A DNA stretch of 60,000 nucleotides, from assembly GCF_932526225.1 (NCBI RefSeq), contig NC_064037.1, positions 1,180,001-1,240,000 of the forward strand, written 5' to 3'. The position numbers and the translations under genes were made by a program. This DNA is from Nematostella vectensis (taxonomy: Eukaryota > Cnidaria > Anthozoa > Actiniaria > Edwardsiidae). This document shows positions 47,220 through 58,053 of the stretch, piece after piece (position 1 is the stretch's first letter; each line of letters opens with the position of its first letter). Below the pieces are notes generated by a model. That model was not told the origin of the DNA. It was given only the letters and a program-made list of their open reading frames with translations, and ran no database searches.

Positions 47220-47845
47220 GTTACCCCTCCCCCCTGTACGTGTTCCTGTTGCTACCCCTCCCCCTGTACGTGTTCCTGTTGCTACCCCTCCCCCTGTACG
47301 AGTTCCTGTTGCTACCCCTCCCCCTGTACGTGTGACTGTTGCTACCCCTCCCCCTGTACGAGTTCCGGCTGCTACCCCTCTCCCTGTACGTGTTCCTGTT
47401 GCTACCCTCCCCCCTGTACGTCTTCCTGTTGCTACCCCTCCCCCTGTACGTGTTCCTGTTGCTACCCCTCTCCCCCTGTACGTGTTCCTGTTGCTACCCC
47501 TTCCCCTGTTCGTGTTCCTGTTGCTACCCCTCCCCCCTGTGCGAGTTCCTGTTGCTACCCCTCCCCCTGTACGTGTTCCTGTTGCTACCCCTCCCCCTGT
47601 AAGTGTTCCTGTTGCTACCCCTCCCCCCCTATACGTGTTCTTGTTGCTACCCTCCCCCTGTACGTGTTTGCTACCCCTCCCCCCCTGTACGTGTTCCTGT
47701 TGTTACCCCTCCCCCCTGTAAGTGTTCCTGTTGCTATCCCTCCCCCCCTGTACGTGTTCTTGATGCTACCCTACCCCCTGTACGTGTTCCTGTTGCTACC
47801 CCTCCCCCCCTGTACGTGTTCCTGTTGCTATCCCTACCCCTCTGA
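47220..47845. repeat. 30-bp pyrimidine-rich minisatellite
   Basis: About 20 copies of gctacccctccccctgtacg plus tgttcctgtt, with small indels in the C runs. All three plus frames stay open for long stretches (PVRVPVATPP, LYVFLLLPLP, CTCSCCYPSP). A cag-like site (tttttgtag, 47052) precedes an open run leading into the array, but indels shift the frame repeatedly, so I do not call a protein. Confidence 0.93.
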
Positions 47846-48009
47846 ATTGCTCCTAACTCCAAATTGCTAGTCGTTTTAAAATCCCTATTCCATCACCTTT
47901 CGGCAATACGCTCGTCTTAGTCACTTACCGTGTTTCCTGTGCTCGTGTCGCCTGGAGCAAGGTCTCCCTTATGACGTCAGAACACTTTTGAGTGTTAAAA
48001 CCACCACAG

Positions 48010-48062
48010 GGAGACCGACTAGGACACCGTCGACTAGACTGGCGCGCGAGGACTGGGGTTAA
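48010..48062 (+). CDS. Possible last coding exon of the Tudor-like gene
   Basis: Acceptor aaaaccaccacag. Read in phase 1, as exon 7 requires, it gives (G)RPTRTPSTRLAREDWG and then TAA at 48060-48062. An AATAAA at about 48608 could end the transcript. The pyrimidine tract is poor, and another frame (from 47992) is open through the following minisatellite, so this is tentative. Confidence 0.33.
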
Positions 48063-48460
48063 ATACTATCCTAATTCATCTCGCCCTTTGAAATCACCCA
48101 ACCACTACCCTTATTCCTGGGTTAAATACTATGACAATCCATCTCGCCCTTTGAAATCACCCAACCACTACCCTTATTCCCGGGTTAAATACTATCCTGA
48201 TCGATCTCGCCCTTTGAAATCCCCCAACCACTACCCTTATCCCTGGGTTAAATACTCTGACAATCCATCTCGCCCTTTGAAATTACCCAACCACTACCCT
48301 TATTCCCGGGTTAAATACTATCCTAATCTATCTCGCCCTTTGAAATCACCCAACCGCTACCCTTATCCCCGGGTTAAATACTATCCTAATCCATCTCGCC
48401 CTTTGAAATCACCCAACCACTACCCTTATCCCCGGGTTAAATTCTATCCTAATTCATACC
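48057..48460. repeat. 63-bp minisatellite
   Basis: About six and a half copies of a 63-bp unit containing gggttaaatactatcctaat, catctcgccctttgaaatca and cccaaccactacccttat. The period is a multiple of three, so the frame 47992-48471 stays open as a 21-residue repeat (VKYYPNSSRPLKSPNHYPYS). It probably lies in the 3' UTR of the preceding gene. Confidence 0.94.
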
Positions 48461-48605
48461 GAAGTGATTAACGTTAACGCCTATAGCGCGCTAATCAAAG
48501 GACAGAAGACTGTTTTATTCAACCTCTGCAACAGGACGGACATTATGAACTTTGCTTTTCTTATTATTTTTTGAAGGACCTCAGATGTTTGACGTAAATG
48601 GTCTT

Positions 48606-48613
48606 GAATAAAT
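48606..48613 (+). terminator. Candidate polyadenylation signal
   Basis: tgaataaata contains AATAAA about 550 bp after the possible stop at 48062 and before the convergent hydrolase gene. It is the first AATAAA after the repeat and the natural end for the plus-strand transcript. AATAAA is common in AT-rich DNA. Confidence 0.3.
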
Positions 48614-49727
48614 ATGAGGTTCTAAATTTCCGGTGTCAAATCTTCCTATAGAAATCTTTTCTAGACCTCTATTAGATTCTTCCCTTGAGTAATGCTGTGG
48701 TTATCTCAGAATCAGTTTGCGGCATATTTGACATTTGGAAACCCGGAAATCAGTGTATGGAACCCATTATATAATATTTTATTCTTTTCGTTCGGCTAGT
48801 TGTTTTGTTGGATGTTTTCATCATAGGAGAGTACTGTTGATTTAGCCAAGGATGCTTTATTAAATATATTGGATTGCATTGTTTGAAAACTTTGACCTCT
48901 CAAAATATCAAACGGGTGTTTTGAATAACCGGGCACAAGCTCTACATGAATAATTCTTGATTCTCACTGGAACGCAAGAGAAAGCGGAATTAGACGCAGC
49001 TACTTGTTTTCCGTGCTCTTGCGTTCATCGTTTCTCAGTACTCGTTTGACGCCTGCTCTTGCCCTTTGAGTTCTAGTTAGAACCAGCCTTTATCAGTTAT
49101 CGATGACTTTGTTTATAATCGATCGCTTTGTGGTAATGATATTTCACTCGCAGATAAGCGCGGGGCGGGCGTGAGAATTATGCGACGCCATCGTTAAATG
49201 GAGCTGATAATCGAATCCATGATCAAACACACTGCGACACGCCAAAAGCTGCTGGCGAAAGCCATTTAAGTGACGAAAGCCGGTAATTTCGTGCTGAAGA
49301 TAAATGGCTTCATGGCAGATAAATGGTTTCCTATGTGAGTTTATCCGCGCAAGGGGAGAGAAAGAAACGAATAAGCGCAATGAAATCAAGGATCGAACTG
49401 AAAGCTCCGAACATAAACAGTAATCAGACTATGTAATAACTCATTTGATGATTGATTGAAGGTAATTTCGAAGAGGTGCAGTATTTGCAGCTGTCAAGAA
49501 ACTGAAATTAAATCATCCCCGAGAGATTTGGTTTATTCCGGCAACATTCACCGTTCTATCCCATTTATTAAATATAGGTGCCGACCACTCGATATCTGAC
49601 GAATCAGTAACAAAACAAAAAAAACGATTTAGCAAACCACAATCGAGTTCATGAGAAAAAAAGAGAAACCTAACCGGCGGGTTATTTTGAGTAGGGAAAA
49701 AGAAGTTTATCCATTTCAGGTTTCTAA
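48614..49727. other. Intergenic stretch between convergent genes
   Basis: No gene is recognised. A hairpin with 11-bp arms (gaacgcaagag / ctcttgcgttc) lies at about 48970-49029. The minus-strand frame 49144-49389 (81 codons) has no recognisable domain and is left uncalled. Confidence 0.4.
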
Positions 49728-49807
49728 TGGTCGGTCCCTTAGCCGTGTGCTATGTCGTATAGCTTCTGGTCGGTCCCTAGGCCGTGTGCTATGTCGTATA
49801 GCTTCTG
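49728..49807. repeat. 39-bp tandem duplication covering the hydrolase stop codon
   Basis: ggtcggtccct(ta/ag)gcc followed by gtgtgctatgtcgtatagct occurs twice in a row. The hydrolase stop (TAG, minus, 49789-49791) lies in the right copy. The left copy repeats the C-terminal codons and stop sequence within the 3' UTR. Confidence 0.88.
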
Positions 49808-51000
49808 TTTCTGGGGCCCTGGATGTCTAAAGGGCTTAAATGATTGTCAGATTTTCCTTTGGGGACCCCCTGGTCCTGTATTGTCTCGAGGAAGTCGCAT
49901 GCAAGTCTGTCACCCCAATACACGGGCAAAGCGTTTTCTAAAAAGCCACAGTGACCTCCATTCTCTGGAGCGACGAGAATAAAATTAGACGAAGTTTTGA
50001 AAAGGCTAAATGGAATTATCTCTTTTGGAATGACCGGATCATCTATCGCGCTCACACACAGAACTGGAATGCTAACATTGGCAACGTTACGCATCGGGTT
50101 GTTTAATCGCCAATACTCATCCGTTGAGTAGTACTGAGGATTCAAGCGCACATGAACTCTTTCTTCAAAGTCCTTGACCGTCTCGCTCTTCATAGCGTTA
50201 TCGTAGTTTATAGCCTCCCACAAGGAGGAATGTTGCCGAACAAGCATCTTGAGTTCACGGATAACTATCGTGTTGTACGGCTCGAAAAACTTCCCTCTAA
50301 AGTACCCCTCTGTGTCGTAACTAGGCGAGATGCAAACAGCAGCTGTGACGTTGGTAGTTGACCCTACTTCTCCTAGATACGATATCAAAAGGTCGGACCC
50401 CGTCGAGTAGGCGACCGCGAAGATCTCCGCGTACGGGAACATGCGATGAATGAACGTCACGGCTTCCTCGAGATCCCCACCCTCAGCGAACGCCTGCAGT
50501 CGCCTTGTGGTTAATGGAGTTAAGCTGTGACCTCTGCGATTAAACACGACCGGGCGAAATTTTCGCTCAAGCGCCATTGTACACGCGGACGACAGATCCA
50601 CTGCTGTTTGTGTTAGTGCTGGGATGAGTAACATAACAGGACTGACTTTAAGTAGGCTATTATCATTGACAGTCATCCAGTCCAGTGCGATGATTCCCTT
50701 GTCCGCCATTTGTAGATATTCCCGCGTAAATTCGACCTCAGCTTGCGGTAGAATCCACGGTAGAAAAGTCTGTAGACGGTTACCGCTAGCCCAAAAAGTC
50801 GGCGTGAATGGTTTAGTGAGCGTTTGGCATTTCTTCACAAGTAGAACATTAAGACGCGATTTTTTGAAGTATAGAGTGTTTGTAAATTTACGTTTTCTTT
50901 GATAAAACAGAAGGCCGACCCAGAAGACGACAACAACTGCTAAAACCGCGGGCAAACCAACCATCTTCTCGAAACCTCCTTCTCTTGATTGACCGTTCAT
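49789..51000 (-). CDS. Alpha/beta hydrolase, ABHD1/ABHD3/ABHD15-like (YheT family), membrane-anchored
   Basis: An intact single-exon gene of 403 residues, the usual length for this family. Residues 14-33 (VGLPAVLAVVVVFWVGLLFY) form one membrane anchor followed by QRKRK, as in type II ABHD proteins. The hydrolase fold follows: VVFNRRGHSLTPL (the NxRG signature), a nucleophile elbow AYSTG with Ser199, then VSIPVLCVSAIDDPVIP with Asp320/321, and ENGGHCGF with His350, completing the triad. Two oddities: the elbow starts with Ala where GxSxG is usual, and the HGLTG oxyanion-loop motif is replaced by IPALTQ near 126-131. Relatives act on phospholipids or other acyl esters at membranes; the substrate here is unknown. 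The start has an upstream CRE-like site at 51069. The 3' end overlaps a 39-bp duplication. It converges with the Tudor-like gene. Confidence 0.93.
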   Translation of the reverse strand: MNGQSREGGFEKMVGLPAVLAVVVVFWVGLLFYQRKRKFTNTLYFKKSRLNVLLVKKCQTLTKPFTPTFWASGNRLQTFLPWILPQAEVEFTREYLQMADKGIIALDWMTVNDNSLLKVSPVMLLIPALTQTAVDLSSACTMALERKFRPVVFNRRGHSLTPLTTRRLQAFAEGGDLEEAVTFIHRMFPYAEIFAVAYSTGSDLLISYLGEVGSTTNVTAAVCISPSYDTEGYFRGKFFEPYNTIVIRELKMLVRQHSSLWEAINYDNAMKSETVKDFEERVHVRLNPQYYSTDEYWRLNNPMRNVANVSIPVLCVSAIDDPVIPKEIIPFSLFKTSSNFILVAPENGGHCGFLENALPVYWGDRLACDFLETIQDQGVPKGKSDNHLSPLDIQGPRNRSYTT

Positions 51001-51068
51001 GAAATTAGGCTTTTCTGAAACGCTGTTTCGTTCGTTGAAGTTCGTTACAATAATAGATCTTTCCCCTC

Positions 51069-51076
51069 TTACGTCA
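51069..51076 (-). promoter_or_regulatory. CRE-like site upstream of the hydrolase
   Basis: TGACGTAA on the minus strand, about 70 bp upstream of the hydrolase ATG. This matches a variant cAMP-response/ATF element and is well placed for promoter action. A single 8-mer match has limited weight. Confidence 0.3.
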
Positions 51077-52870
51077 CATTAGTGTTGTGTTTATCTGGTT
51101 GGAACAAAACATACGATGCTGAGTACTATTTGTTTACCCGTCATTCGACATCAACAACCATCTGGTTTGAAGCTTTGGATAAACCTCACAGGGCTGACCA
51201 AGTTTGCGGCTGAGCTATCGATGAAAAACAAGAATCACAATCATTAAGTGCATCATATGATTAAAACGACAAAGGCTATCGCACTTTCGCGCGTCGAAAC
51301 AAAACAAAGAAAAGATGTAAATGAAGTAATAAATTGCATAATCTATACCCTTTATCCCTTGTTTATCATGTTCCAGTGTTGTTCTATTGAATTCATAGCT
51401 ATTAAATCCTCAACTTTTCATATCAGAACAGCTTGTTGTTTAATCGTGCATAGCACATGAAAACACAAATCTCACTCAGATCCAAGTACGGGTTTACTCG
51501 CGTTTTTCGAGCTCGGCATATCAAAGTACTGACCTTATAGTGCTAAGCACTACTTCTCTGAGCACAGTTCCTCAACAGAGCTATTCATTATTTCCACGAT
51601 ACGCCTTCAAGCTCTTATTTACACTTATTAGTTTTGCTTCAACTTAATTTGGGTTCGCAAATAGCAAAAAAATAAGACAGAGTTCATGAGTGACATAAAG
51701 CCCGGCATCGCTTTTTATTTTTTAGGCTAATATTCAAAAAATATAAACGTTATCTTAGGACGCCCTTTTCCTCTAACTTTTTAGCTCTAGCGGTTGATAA
51801 ACAAATACTACCAAAACAATTGACATGTTACTTGCTTCATTAGAGTTACTAAGTTTGAATATTTTTGCGATCATAGCATCCCCTTAATCTCCTCTTACCT
51901 CTGCAATAACCGCTCTAAATTTCTCCTAAAAATGAAAGAGAAAACGCTGTTCAAGCTTGCTATGGAAACATTTTTCCCGCGTGGCGATAATGTAAAGAAT
52001 ATCAAACTTATGAAAGACAGCTGACGAGTTGCCCCAAAATGGAAATTGGTTTTCGTCGGCTAACGCCAATCATGTTTGCTCGCCCATTCATCTTTGTCAT
52101 TAAAATCGCCTTTGTTTGTTTGCGCTTTAGTTAAAACACAGAGAAGCCCCACCATTCGAGGGCCCTACGGATGATCTTATCAAATGATTTACCAGTAGAA
52201 ATAAGACGTAGATAAGTGGACTGCGGACATGAACGTCAAAATGCTAATTGTTGTCGTTTGTTTGCTTTCACTTTACGGATACACGTTATAGACTTATAGA
52301 TGTAAATTTTGTTCACTGTGCAAGCGTGGTTAGTTTTTAAAAGCGCTATTTTAAATCTAGGCTCTAGCCTGGCAAGGAAGAGTTCTTGTTGAGTACTTCC
52401 GCTCTTTTCCAGAGCTCGGTTTCTTGGGACATCTGCATTGGCATGTGATGCGCATGCGCAAATGCCTTTTATACACTCTCCCTGGTGAGCACGTACGGGC
52501 AACTCTTTCGTTAAGCCCGGAAGATACGCAAGCGGAAGTGAAAGAGAACAGTTTGTTAAATTCTGCTTGACTAAATGGACAGCACCTAAAGCACACATTT
52601 AAAACATCAAATTGCGGTTGAGATACTCTCTTCACAAAGAAGCCGGAAAAGTTTGAGGACATCTTTCGTTGAAGCTTTTAAAGAGCCGGAAAGATAGCGA
52701 CGTGGAGTCAAAGTGTCTTCTTCGATAGCCCGAGAGCGATTAGCGGTCGCTAAGCTTGTTTTACGCCAGTATAACAAGCCAATTGAAATACAGATGCTTT
52801 TGTTGTCAACTGTTATGGCCAGCTTTCACGCATTGCGCCCCCCACAACTCAGCGCATAAAAGAGTTGCCG
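51077..52870. other. Intergenic stretch between divergent transcription units
   Basis: It would hold the hydrolase promoter (minus) and possibly that of the small plus-strand unit at 52.9 kb. Overlapping minus-strand frames at 52236-52662 have no recognisable domain. Nothing else is supported. Confidence 0.4.
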
Positions 52871-52878
52871 TATAAATA
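52871..52878 (+). promoter_or_regulatory. TATA box
   Basis: TATAAATA lies about 130 bp before an ATG in strong context at 53000, with a CCAAT string (gccaattg) about 90 bp further upstream. The spacing fits a core promoter and a short 5' UTR. Confidence 0.4.
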
Positions 52879-52999
52879 ACATTTCCAAACAATTCCAAGC
52901 GACCCAATCGTCTCCCCAGTCGACATGCATTGTGCCTTTCTTAGTTATTATTTTTTCTAGTTGTTCTAGACGTAGCAACGTCTCAGTTCAGCCGTAATC

Positions 53000-53128
53000 A
53001 TGGCTTTTAAGCTCGTAAGCTTTAAAATGATACAAAGTATTGCTCTGATGGGTTTTCTCACAGGAGGTATAGGTGGTTGTTGTTTCTCACTTCCTTATTT
53101 TGTCAAAAGAACTTCGGATTGTCATTGA
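53000..53128 (+). CDS. Candidate 42-residue hydrophobic small protein
   Basis: An ATG in strong context (A at -3, G at +4) gives MAFKLVSFKMIQSIALMGFL, then TGGIGGCCFSLPYFVKRTSD and CH. The first 30 residues could form a signal anchor or membrane segment. A TATA box lies upstream (52871) and an AATAAA follows the stop (53319), making a compact unit of about 450 bp. A GTAAGC after the fifth codon could instead be a splice donor, making this a first exon. The stop lies inside a hairpin (53103-53139). Confidence 0.3.
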   Translation: MAFKLVSFKMIQSIALMGFLTGGIGGCCFSLPYFVKRTSDCH

Positions 53129-53139
53129 AGTTCTTTTGA
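53103..53139. repeat. Hairpin with 13-bp perfect arms
   Basis: tcaaaagaacttc at 53103-53115 is exactly inverted at 53127-53139 with an 11-nt loop. It overlaps the stop of the small open frame. It is not followed by a T run that would suggest a Pol III terminator. Confidence 0.85.
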
Positions 53140-53318
53140 TGGCGGAGGCTCGTCAGACAGAATATTTTATCATTCTTTTTTATGATTTTACTCTTTAATT
53201 CTCTTTTTGTATTCATCGCTTTCACACTCTATTCACTTTTTTATCTTTTCCCATTGGTGGCAGCATTTTAGTGTTTTAGTTATTAAGGGCTTCATAGTCT
53301 GGCTTCATAGTCTGGTTC

Positions 53319-53324
53319 AATAAA
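53319..53324 (+). terminator. Candidate polyadenylation signal of the small unit
   Basis: AATAAA about 190 bp after the stop at 53128. A tandem duplication of gcttcatagtctg lies just before it. Confidence 0.3.
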
Positions 53325-53958
53325 GATTGGCTAGGAAGTAAACAAGAGTCTAACTAGGCATCATAACAACAGTATGACTTCAGAAATTATCCCGAAACGC
53401 GAGCAGTTACCTTTTTTCCTTTATGCACCATCATGGTTATGGAAATCGTATAAATGAAATTAAAGATTAAATTTTGAATTTGGCAATTTCAGGGAAATCG
53501 CATCAAAGTTCTCGTGCAACATCTGTTTCTGTTTATCACTGCGCATTTGTATTTTTGGCAACAGTTGACTTTGTGCGCAATATTACTGTGCTGCAGTTTC
53601 ATGTATTCTTCTGTCATTCAAAGTCCTTGAAGCATTTCCATTGGCCAGCACTGAAATGGTTTTCAATCACCCTACCTTTGGGCAAGACGCTGACCAATCA
53701 GAAAGCATCAAAAGTATTCCGTTTGAATGGCGAATGCCAGGAGAAAGCGGTTTGTTGAGATTCACTGATAACTGCAAAAACGCAAAAACACATTCAGCTC
53801 GAAAATGTTTCCTTTTTTTCAGTAAGATAAAGCTTAATGATTTAAAATCTACCATATGCCAGTAACGCTTTTTGTTTTGCTGAACCATGGACATGACTGG
53901 CAACCATCATTTATTAAATACCCTTATTAAATTCACAGGCCAAACCGAAAAAGATCAT

Positions 53959-54190
53959 TGTGTAGTTCCAGAAAATATCCATACCCCCCCCCCCCAATTT
54001 TGGAAATTCCGGGGGGGGGGGGGGGGGGTTCAAACGCCCAGGAATTTCCAGAAGGGAGGGGGTAAAATGCCGTCTTTCCTTAACAGTTACTGTATTTATT
54101 TTTTTCCAGGGGGCTGGAAATTCCAGAGGGGTGGGGGGGTCATACCTCCGACCCCCTCAATAGGGGGTATGGATATTTTCTGGGACTACA
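53959..54190. mobile_element. MITE-like foldback with 28-bp inverted ends and G/C homopolymers
   Basis: The left end (tgtagttccagaaaatatcc, then ataccccc) is the inverse of the right end (gggggtatgg, then atattttctgggactaca) with one mismatch. The interior holds poly-C and poly-G runs of 13-18 bases and repeated ggaaattcc-type words, so the whole 230-bp element can fold back on itself. ATT flanks both sides and may be a 3-bp duplication. The frame 53887-54231 across it is a by-product. Confidence 0.8.
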
Positions 54191-54694
54191 CATTCGATTT
54201 TTGTGCCACATACAGAATCTCAATATCTTGATTTCCCCAAAAATCATCAATTCTTCTGCTTAAAAAAGCGAATCTGCAAATATTGTCACCAGTAATGACT
54301 TTCTTATCTTATCTAGCGCTGTTATCGTTATTAAAGCATGTCGGATTTTGATTTAAACAGACATTTACCTTACACACATTTGGAGACAATGGGCTGCTGA
54401 CTAATTATACTTTTTTAATGAATGACATCAGCATCAATGCTGTAAAAGGTTTATTTAATATTTTTTTATGCCCCCTATTGTATTGGAACAACTGTCAAAT
54501 GCAAAAAAAGCAATTTCCTTTCCAGTTCCCAATAAATTTTGTTGTACCCACTCAACTTTTCCATAAAGCAGCACCGATAACCTTTATTTGCAATTAGATT
54601 TTGTTCTACGTGTTTTCTTTGGTTTTCTCTCTTTCTCCCGTGAATTTCAACCACATCTGTTTATTGCGGAAAGTCGCGCGTCTAATACATCGTA

Positions 54695-54764
54695 TTTCCC
54701 TGCTAGCACAGGCCTCTTTAGCCCAGCGTAATACAGAGAAAAGAGGCCTCTGTTAGCAGGGAAA
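54695..54764. other. Long hairpin, pre-miRNA-like or small foldback element
   Basis: A 25-nt arm (tttccctgctagcacaggcc, then tcttt) pairs with 54740-54764 with two mismatches around a 20-nt loop. Weaker pairing extends outward (atacat / atgta). The size and near-perfect pairing would suit a pre-miRNA hairpin in animals with plant-like miRNA pairing, or a short MITE. Confidence 0.45.
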
Positions 54765-57031
54765 CATTGTATGAAATGTTTCAAAAAATTAACCATGCGT
54801 TTCAGAAAATAACTTTAAAGCGAAATTAGGAGTATAATCGAAAGGAAACGTCGCGATACTTTTTGCATAATTGATAAAGATTTCTAGTTCAAGGTAGCTT
54901 AGATGCAATAACGCTCATGACTGATGCTTTGAGGAAAAATTTCTTCGCTTTGGTCTTTACTGCAATAATGATTTGTGCCTCTGATTTTTTAGTGCTTTTG
55001 AGTATAAAAGCATCTTAATTTATTTTATTGTAAGCACAGATGACTTCTAACAGCGGCTAGACTTTTTCATTTAGAACTTGTATACTTTTCGGAATAAACA
55101 AAAACCTCAGTTGTAAATAAAGATTTCTTATCTAAATTAAGACGGTGCTATTTTACGGAAGTGCAAATCAGTTTGTCGCCGAAGCAATAATTTGGCGGTA
55201 AAAGTGTGGGGCGCGTGCTTTTGGCTACCTCGCCTTTTTTTACAGTGAACAAAAAGACTTGAATTATTTTTAAATGCTTTCAAGGTCGCCATTTAAAAGA
55301 TTAGTAAGGTTTCCGTTGCTTGTCGCAACATTTTGTCGCTTATAAAAACAACGCTCGCTTTTATTATTTCTTTTTGCCTTTTATTTTTTCTTTGATGAGC
55401 ATGTTTACAAAAAATATATATATATTATTAGAATCTGATCTCTTTGAGTGTTCCGTTAGGATAACAACTTTGTTAAAACATAGTAATCAAAACTATATAT
55501 AGCATTTATAGGTACAATTGGGTTTTTTTAGAGCAGGCGTAAAATGAGAAGATGAAAAACACAAGCTTCCTCATTCGTTAGTCATGCATTAAATTTCGGA
55601 TCGGAACGTCTTAATGTTATTGCCTGTAGACATGAGACCGGATTCACGTAAAAAAATGCTAAATTAGATAGATATAGATAGAAAGAAATATTAAAAATGT
55701 GAGTTCCAACAACAAAAGAGCTACAACTTCATTAGTCTCCTTCGTTATAATTCAAATGTTCTTTTAGCAATTTTCTGTCGAAGAAAACAAAAGCATTAAT
55801 AGAAATATGTCAATTAGGTAGTTGGTGTCATATTATTGACTTGGAAAAATGCTTGCAGCACTTTTGTCCACTTTAAAAAAACGCTGTCAAATTGTACACA
55901 CTGCTCCGTTTCCGTGAGGTGATTATGAAATAAGGAAAATTGAATGAAAAAACATGTCGTGAAAAACGTCTTAAGGCAAACACAGATTGTGCATATTCAA
56001 ATTTTGCTCACAATTAACCAAGGCTTGTTCCCAGTAAACAGTAGCATTTTCCTGAGAATTTTCATAATAGGATACTCACCCTCGGCTCACATAATTAAGA
56101 ACTATCGATGCGTTGTCCGCAACAGCGAAATTTTGTTAATTTCTAGAAGCGTTCTCTGCGGGATGTTGGCTGTTTGCATGAAAGGACACGGTCTAGTACG
56201 CTGACAGCTAAGATTAATGTGGTATAAAGCAAGCTCACTATAGCAACCGCTATCGTACGCATTTATCATGCTCAGAGGATATCGTCTCTGGTTGGACCTA
56301 TTAGCATAGCTATTAACCGCTCCAAGCCTGCTTTGAATTATGCTATTAAAAGGTTATCTATCACCCACGAAATGGAGACGATCATAAGCCCACCTTTCCT
56401 AGCAGCTAAATGCGAGTTTTTTAGGTTTATAGAGTGTCTTTGTCATTTATCATTTCTCCAATACGGTCATTATAATGTTTCTATAGAACTTTTTAATGTA
56501 TTTCTGCTTTTATAATTTCATTTGTTCTGTTGGCCAAGAAATACGCCTACTTGCATGGCAAAAAAATATCGGTCTCGTCGCCAATATATCTCGCCTGAAC
56601 TGAACAGGGATATCCCCCTTTACGAACGAGCAGGAGAATAGCTTTTTTTCTTCCATAGCTTATGCAGTTAATCCTTATTTATTCTTATTCTTATTCCTTT
56701 TTTATTTTTAAGTTCGCAGACACTTGGACAAATATCCGTCGCAAAGTAAAACCACTTGAAAGTAGTCAATATTAGAGATTCCAACAAACTCAATTTATCG
56801 GCTAACTAAATTATTGTGGCTTCTTATCTACCCTAGTCAATTCTCTCAGTGAAAAAAAAAGCCATTAAATTACACAAATAGACTTCAATGAACAATTCTT
56901 GAAGCCTGTGAGTTTTCTTTTATGTAATTTACTTGTCCCTGGGGCAGCTGACGTAATTTAAACCTGCATTGGATTTTTTTGTGTGTAATCTCACGAACAT
57001 TTGAATTCGTAATCTACCTTATTATACTCAA

Positions 57032-57092
57032 TTTTCGCGACACTATAATTTCGCGATTTTAAAAGATTCGCGAAAATAAAGTGTCGCTAAAA
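57032..57092. repeat. Imperfect inverted repeat with cgcga/tcgcg motifs
   Basis: ttttcgcgacact...tttcgcga faces tcgcgaaaa...agtgtcgctaaaa. The arms are about 26 bp with a few mismatches and a short loop. It resembles a MITE or foldback fragment; further cgaaaatta words follow at 57103-57112. Confidence 0.65.
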
Positions 57093-57265
57093 TAAGGATT
57101 CTCGAAAATTAAGTGAGTACAGGGGGCCTTTTAATAGGGATGATGGAAACACCTTGTCTAGTCATCTAATGTACATATAGTACGGTAAGGAGTTGAGTTA
57201 GACTTGTATTCATAGGTTTTTATAAAACAAAATTTAGCCCAAGCATCTTTTTGTTACAAATTGTT

Positions 57266-57912
57266 TCAGTTTAGATGATAATAATGATGACGATGGCGCA
57301 CTTTGAGATAATGATGATGATGATGGCGCATATTGTGATAATGATGCTGATAATGATGATGATGATGACGCACTTTGTGATAATAATGATGCTGATAATG
57401 ATGATGATGATGGCGCACTTTGTGATAATGATGATGATGATGATAATGATGGCGCACTTGGAAATAATAATGATGCTGATAATGATGATGATGATGACGC
57501 ACTTTGTGATAATAATGATGATTATAATGATGATAATGATGATGATGATAATGATGGCGCACTTTGTGATAATGATGATGATTATAATGATGATAATGAT
57601 GGTGATGATAATGATGGCGCACTTTGTGATAATGATGATGATTATAATGATGATAATGATGATGATGATAATGATGGCGCACTTTGTGATAATGATGATG
57701 ATTATAATGATGATAATGATGGTGATGATAATGATGGCGCACTTTGTGATAATGATGATGATTATAATGATGATAATGATGGTGATGATAATGATGGCGC
57801 ACTTTGTGATAATGATGGTGGTGATGGTGGCGCACTCTGTGTTAATAATGATGATGATGATGATGATGATGGCGCACTTTGAAATAATGATAATAATGAT
57901 GATGTTGATGTT
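57266..57912. repeat. GAT-rich compound repeat with a 60-bp higher-order unit
   Basis: (GAT/AAT)n trinucleotides are punctuated by ggcgcactttgtgataatga, giving a unit of about 60 bp repeated five to six times between 57500 and 57800 and irregularly elsewhere. The His/Tyr-rich minus frame and Met/Ile-rich plus frame are by-products of the 3-bp period. Confidence 0.95.
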
Positions 57913-57914
57913 GC

Positions 57915-58053
57915 ATTTCCTTACTCATCCACCCATCGTCCATGACTGTAGATATATACTACTAACCCCTCACAAATGATGATCGCCTTATCTTTCGTTG
58001 TAGTTTCTTGCGTTTTCTTACTCATCCACCCATCTTCGATGAATGTAGATATT
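57915..58053. repeat. Short direct duplication
   Basis: cttactcatccacccatc followed by a gatgaatgtagatat-like sequence occurs at about 57920 and again at about 58018, roughly 98 bp apart, with scattered differences. Confidence 0.75.

Larger units (their letters stand above)
54191..57265. other. AT-rich stretch without a recognised gene
   Basis: About 3 kb of AT-rich DNA with only short frames lacking recognisable domains (55320-55502, 55944-56204, 56333-56515). The notable structures are the two hairpins at 54695 and 57032. Confidence 0.45.

Noticed and set aside
47190-47870. Pro/Val- or Cys/Tyr-rich repeat proteins
   Set aside because: Three overlapping frames are open at once over a 30-bp minisatellite and small indels move between them, so none looks selected.
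47972-47979. Consensus CRE palindrome TGACGTCA
   Set aside because: About one such 8-mer is expected by chance in 60 kb, and it lies in a probable intron with no promoter signs.
52236-52662. Two overlapping minus-strand frames of 101-120 codons
   Set aside because: Each is open only because of local composition; no domain, and they overlap in different frames with no sign of which is real.
57266-57979. His-rich (minus) and Met-rich (plus) proteins
   Set aside because: By-products of GAT/AAT trinucleotide repeats.
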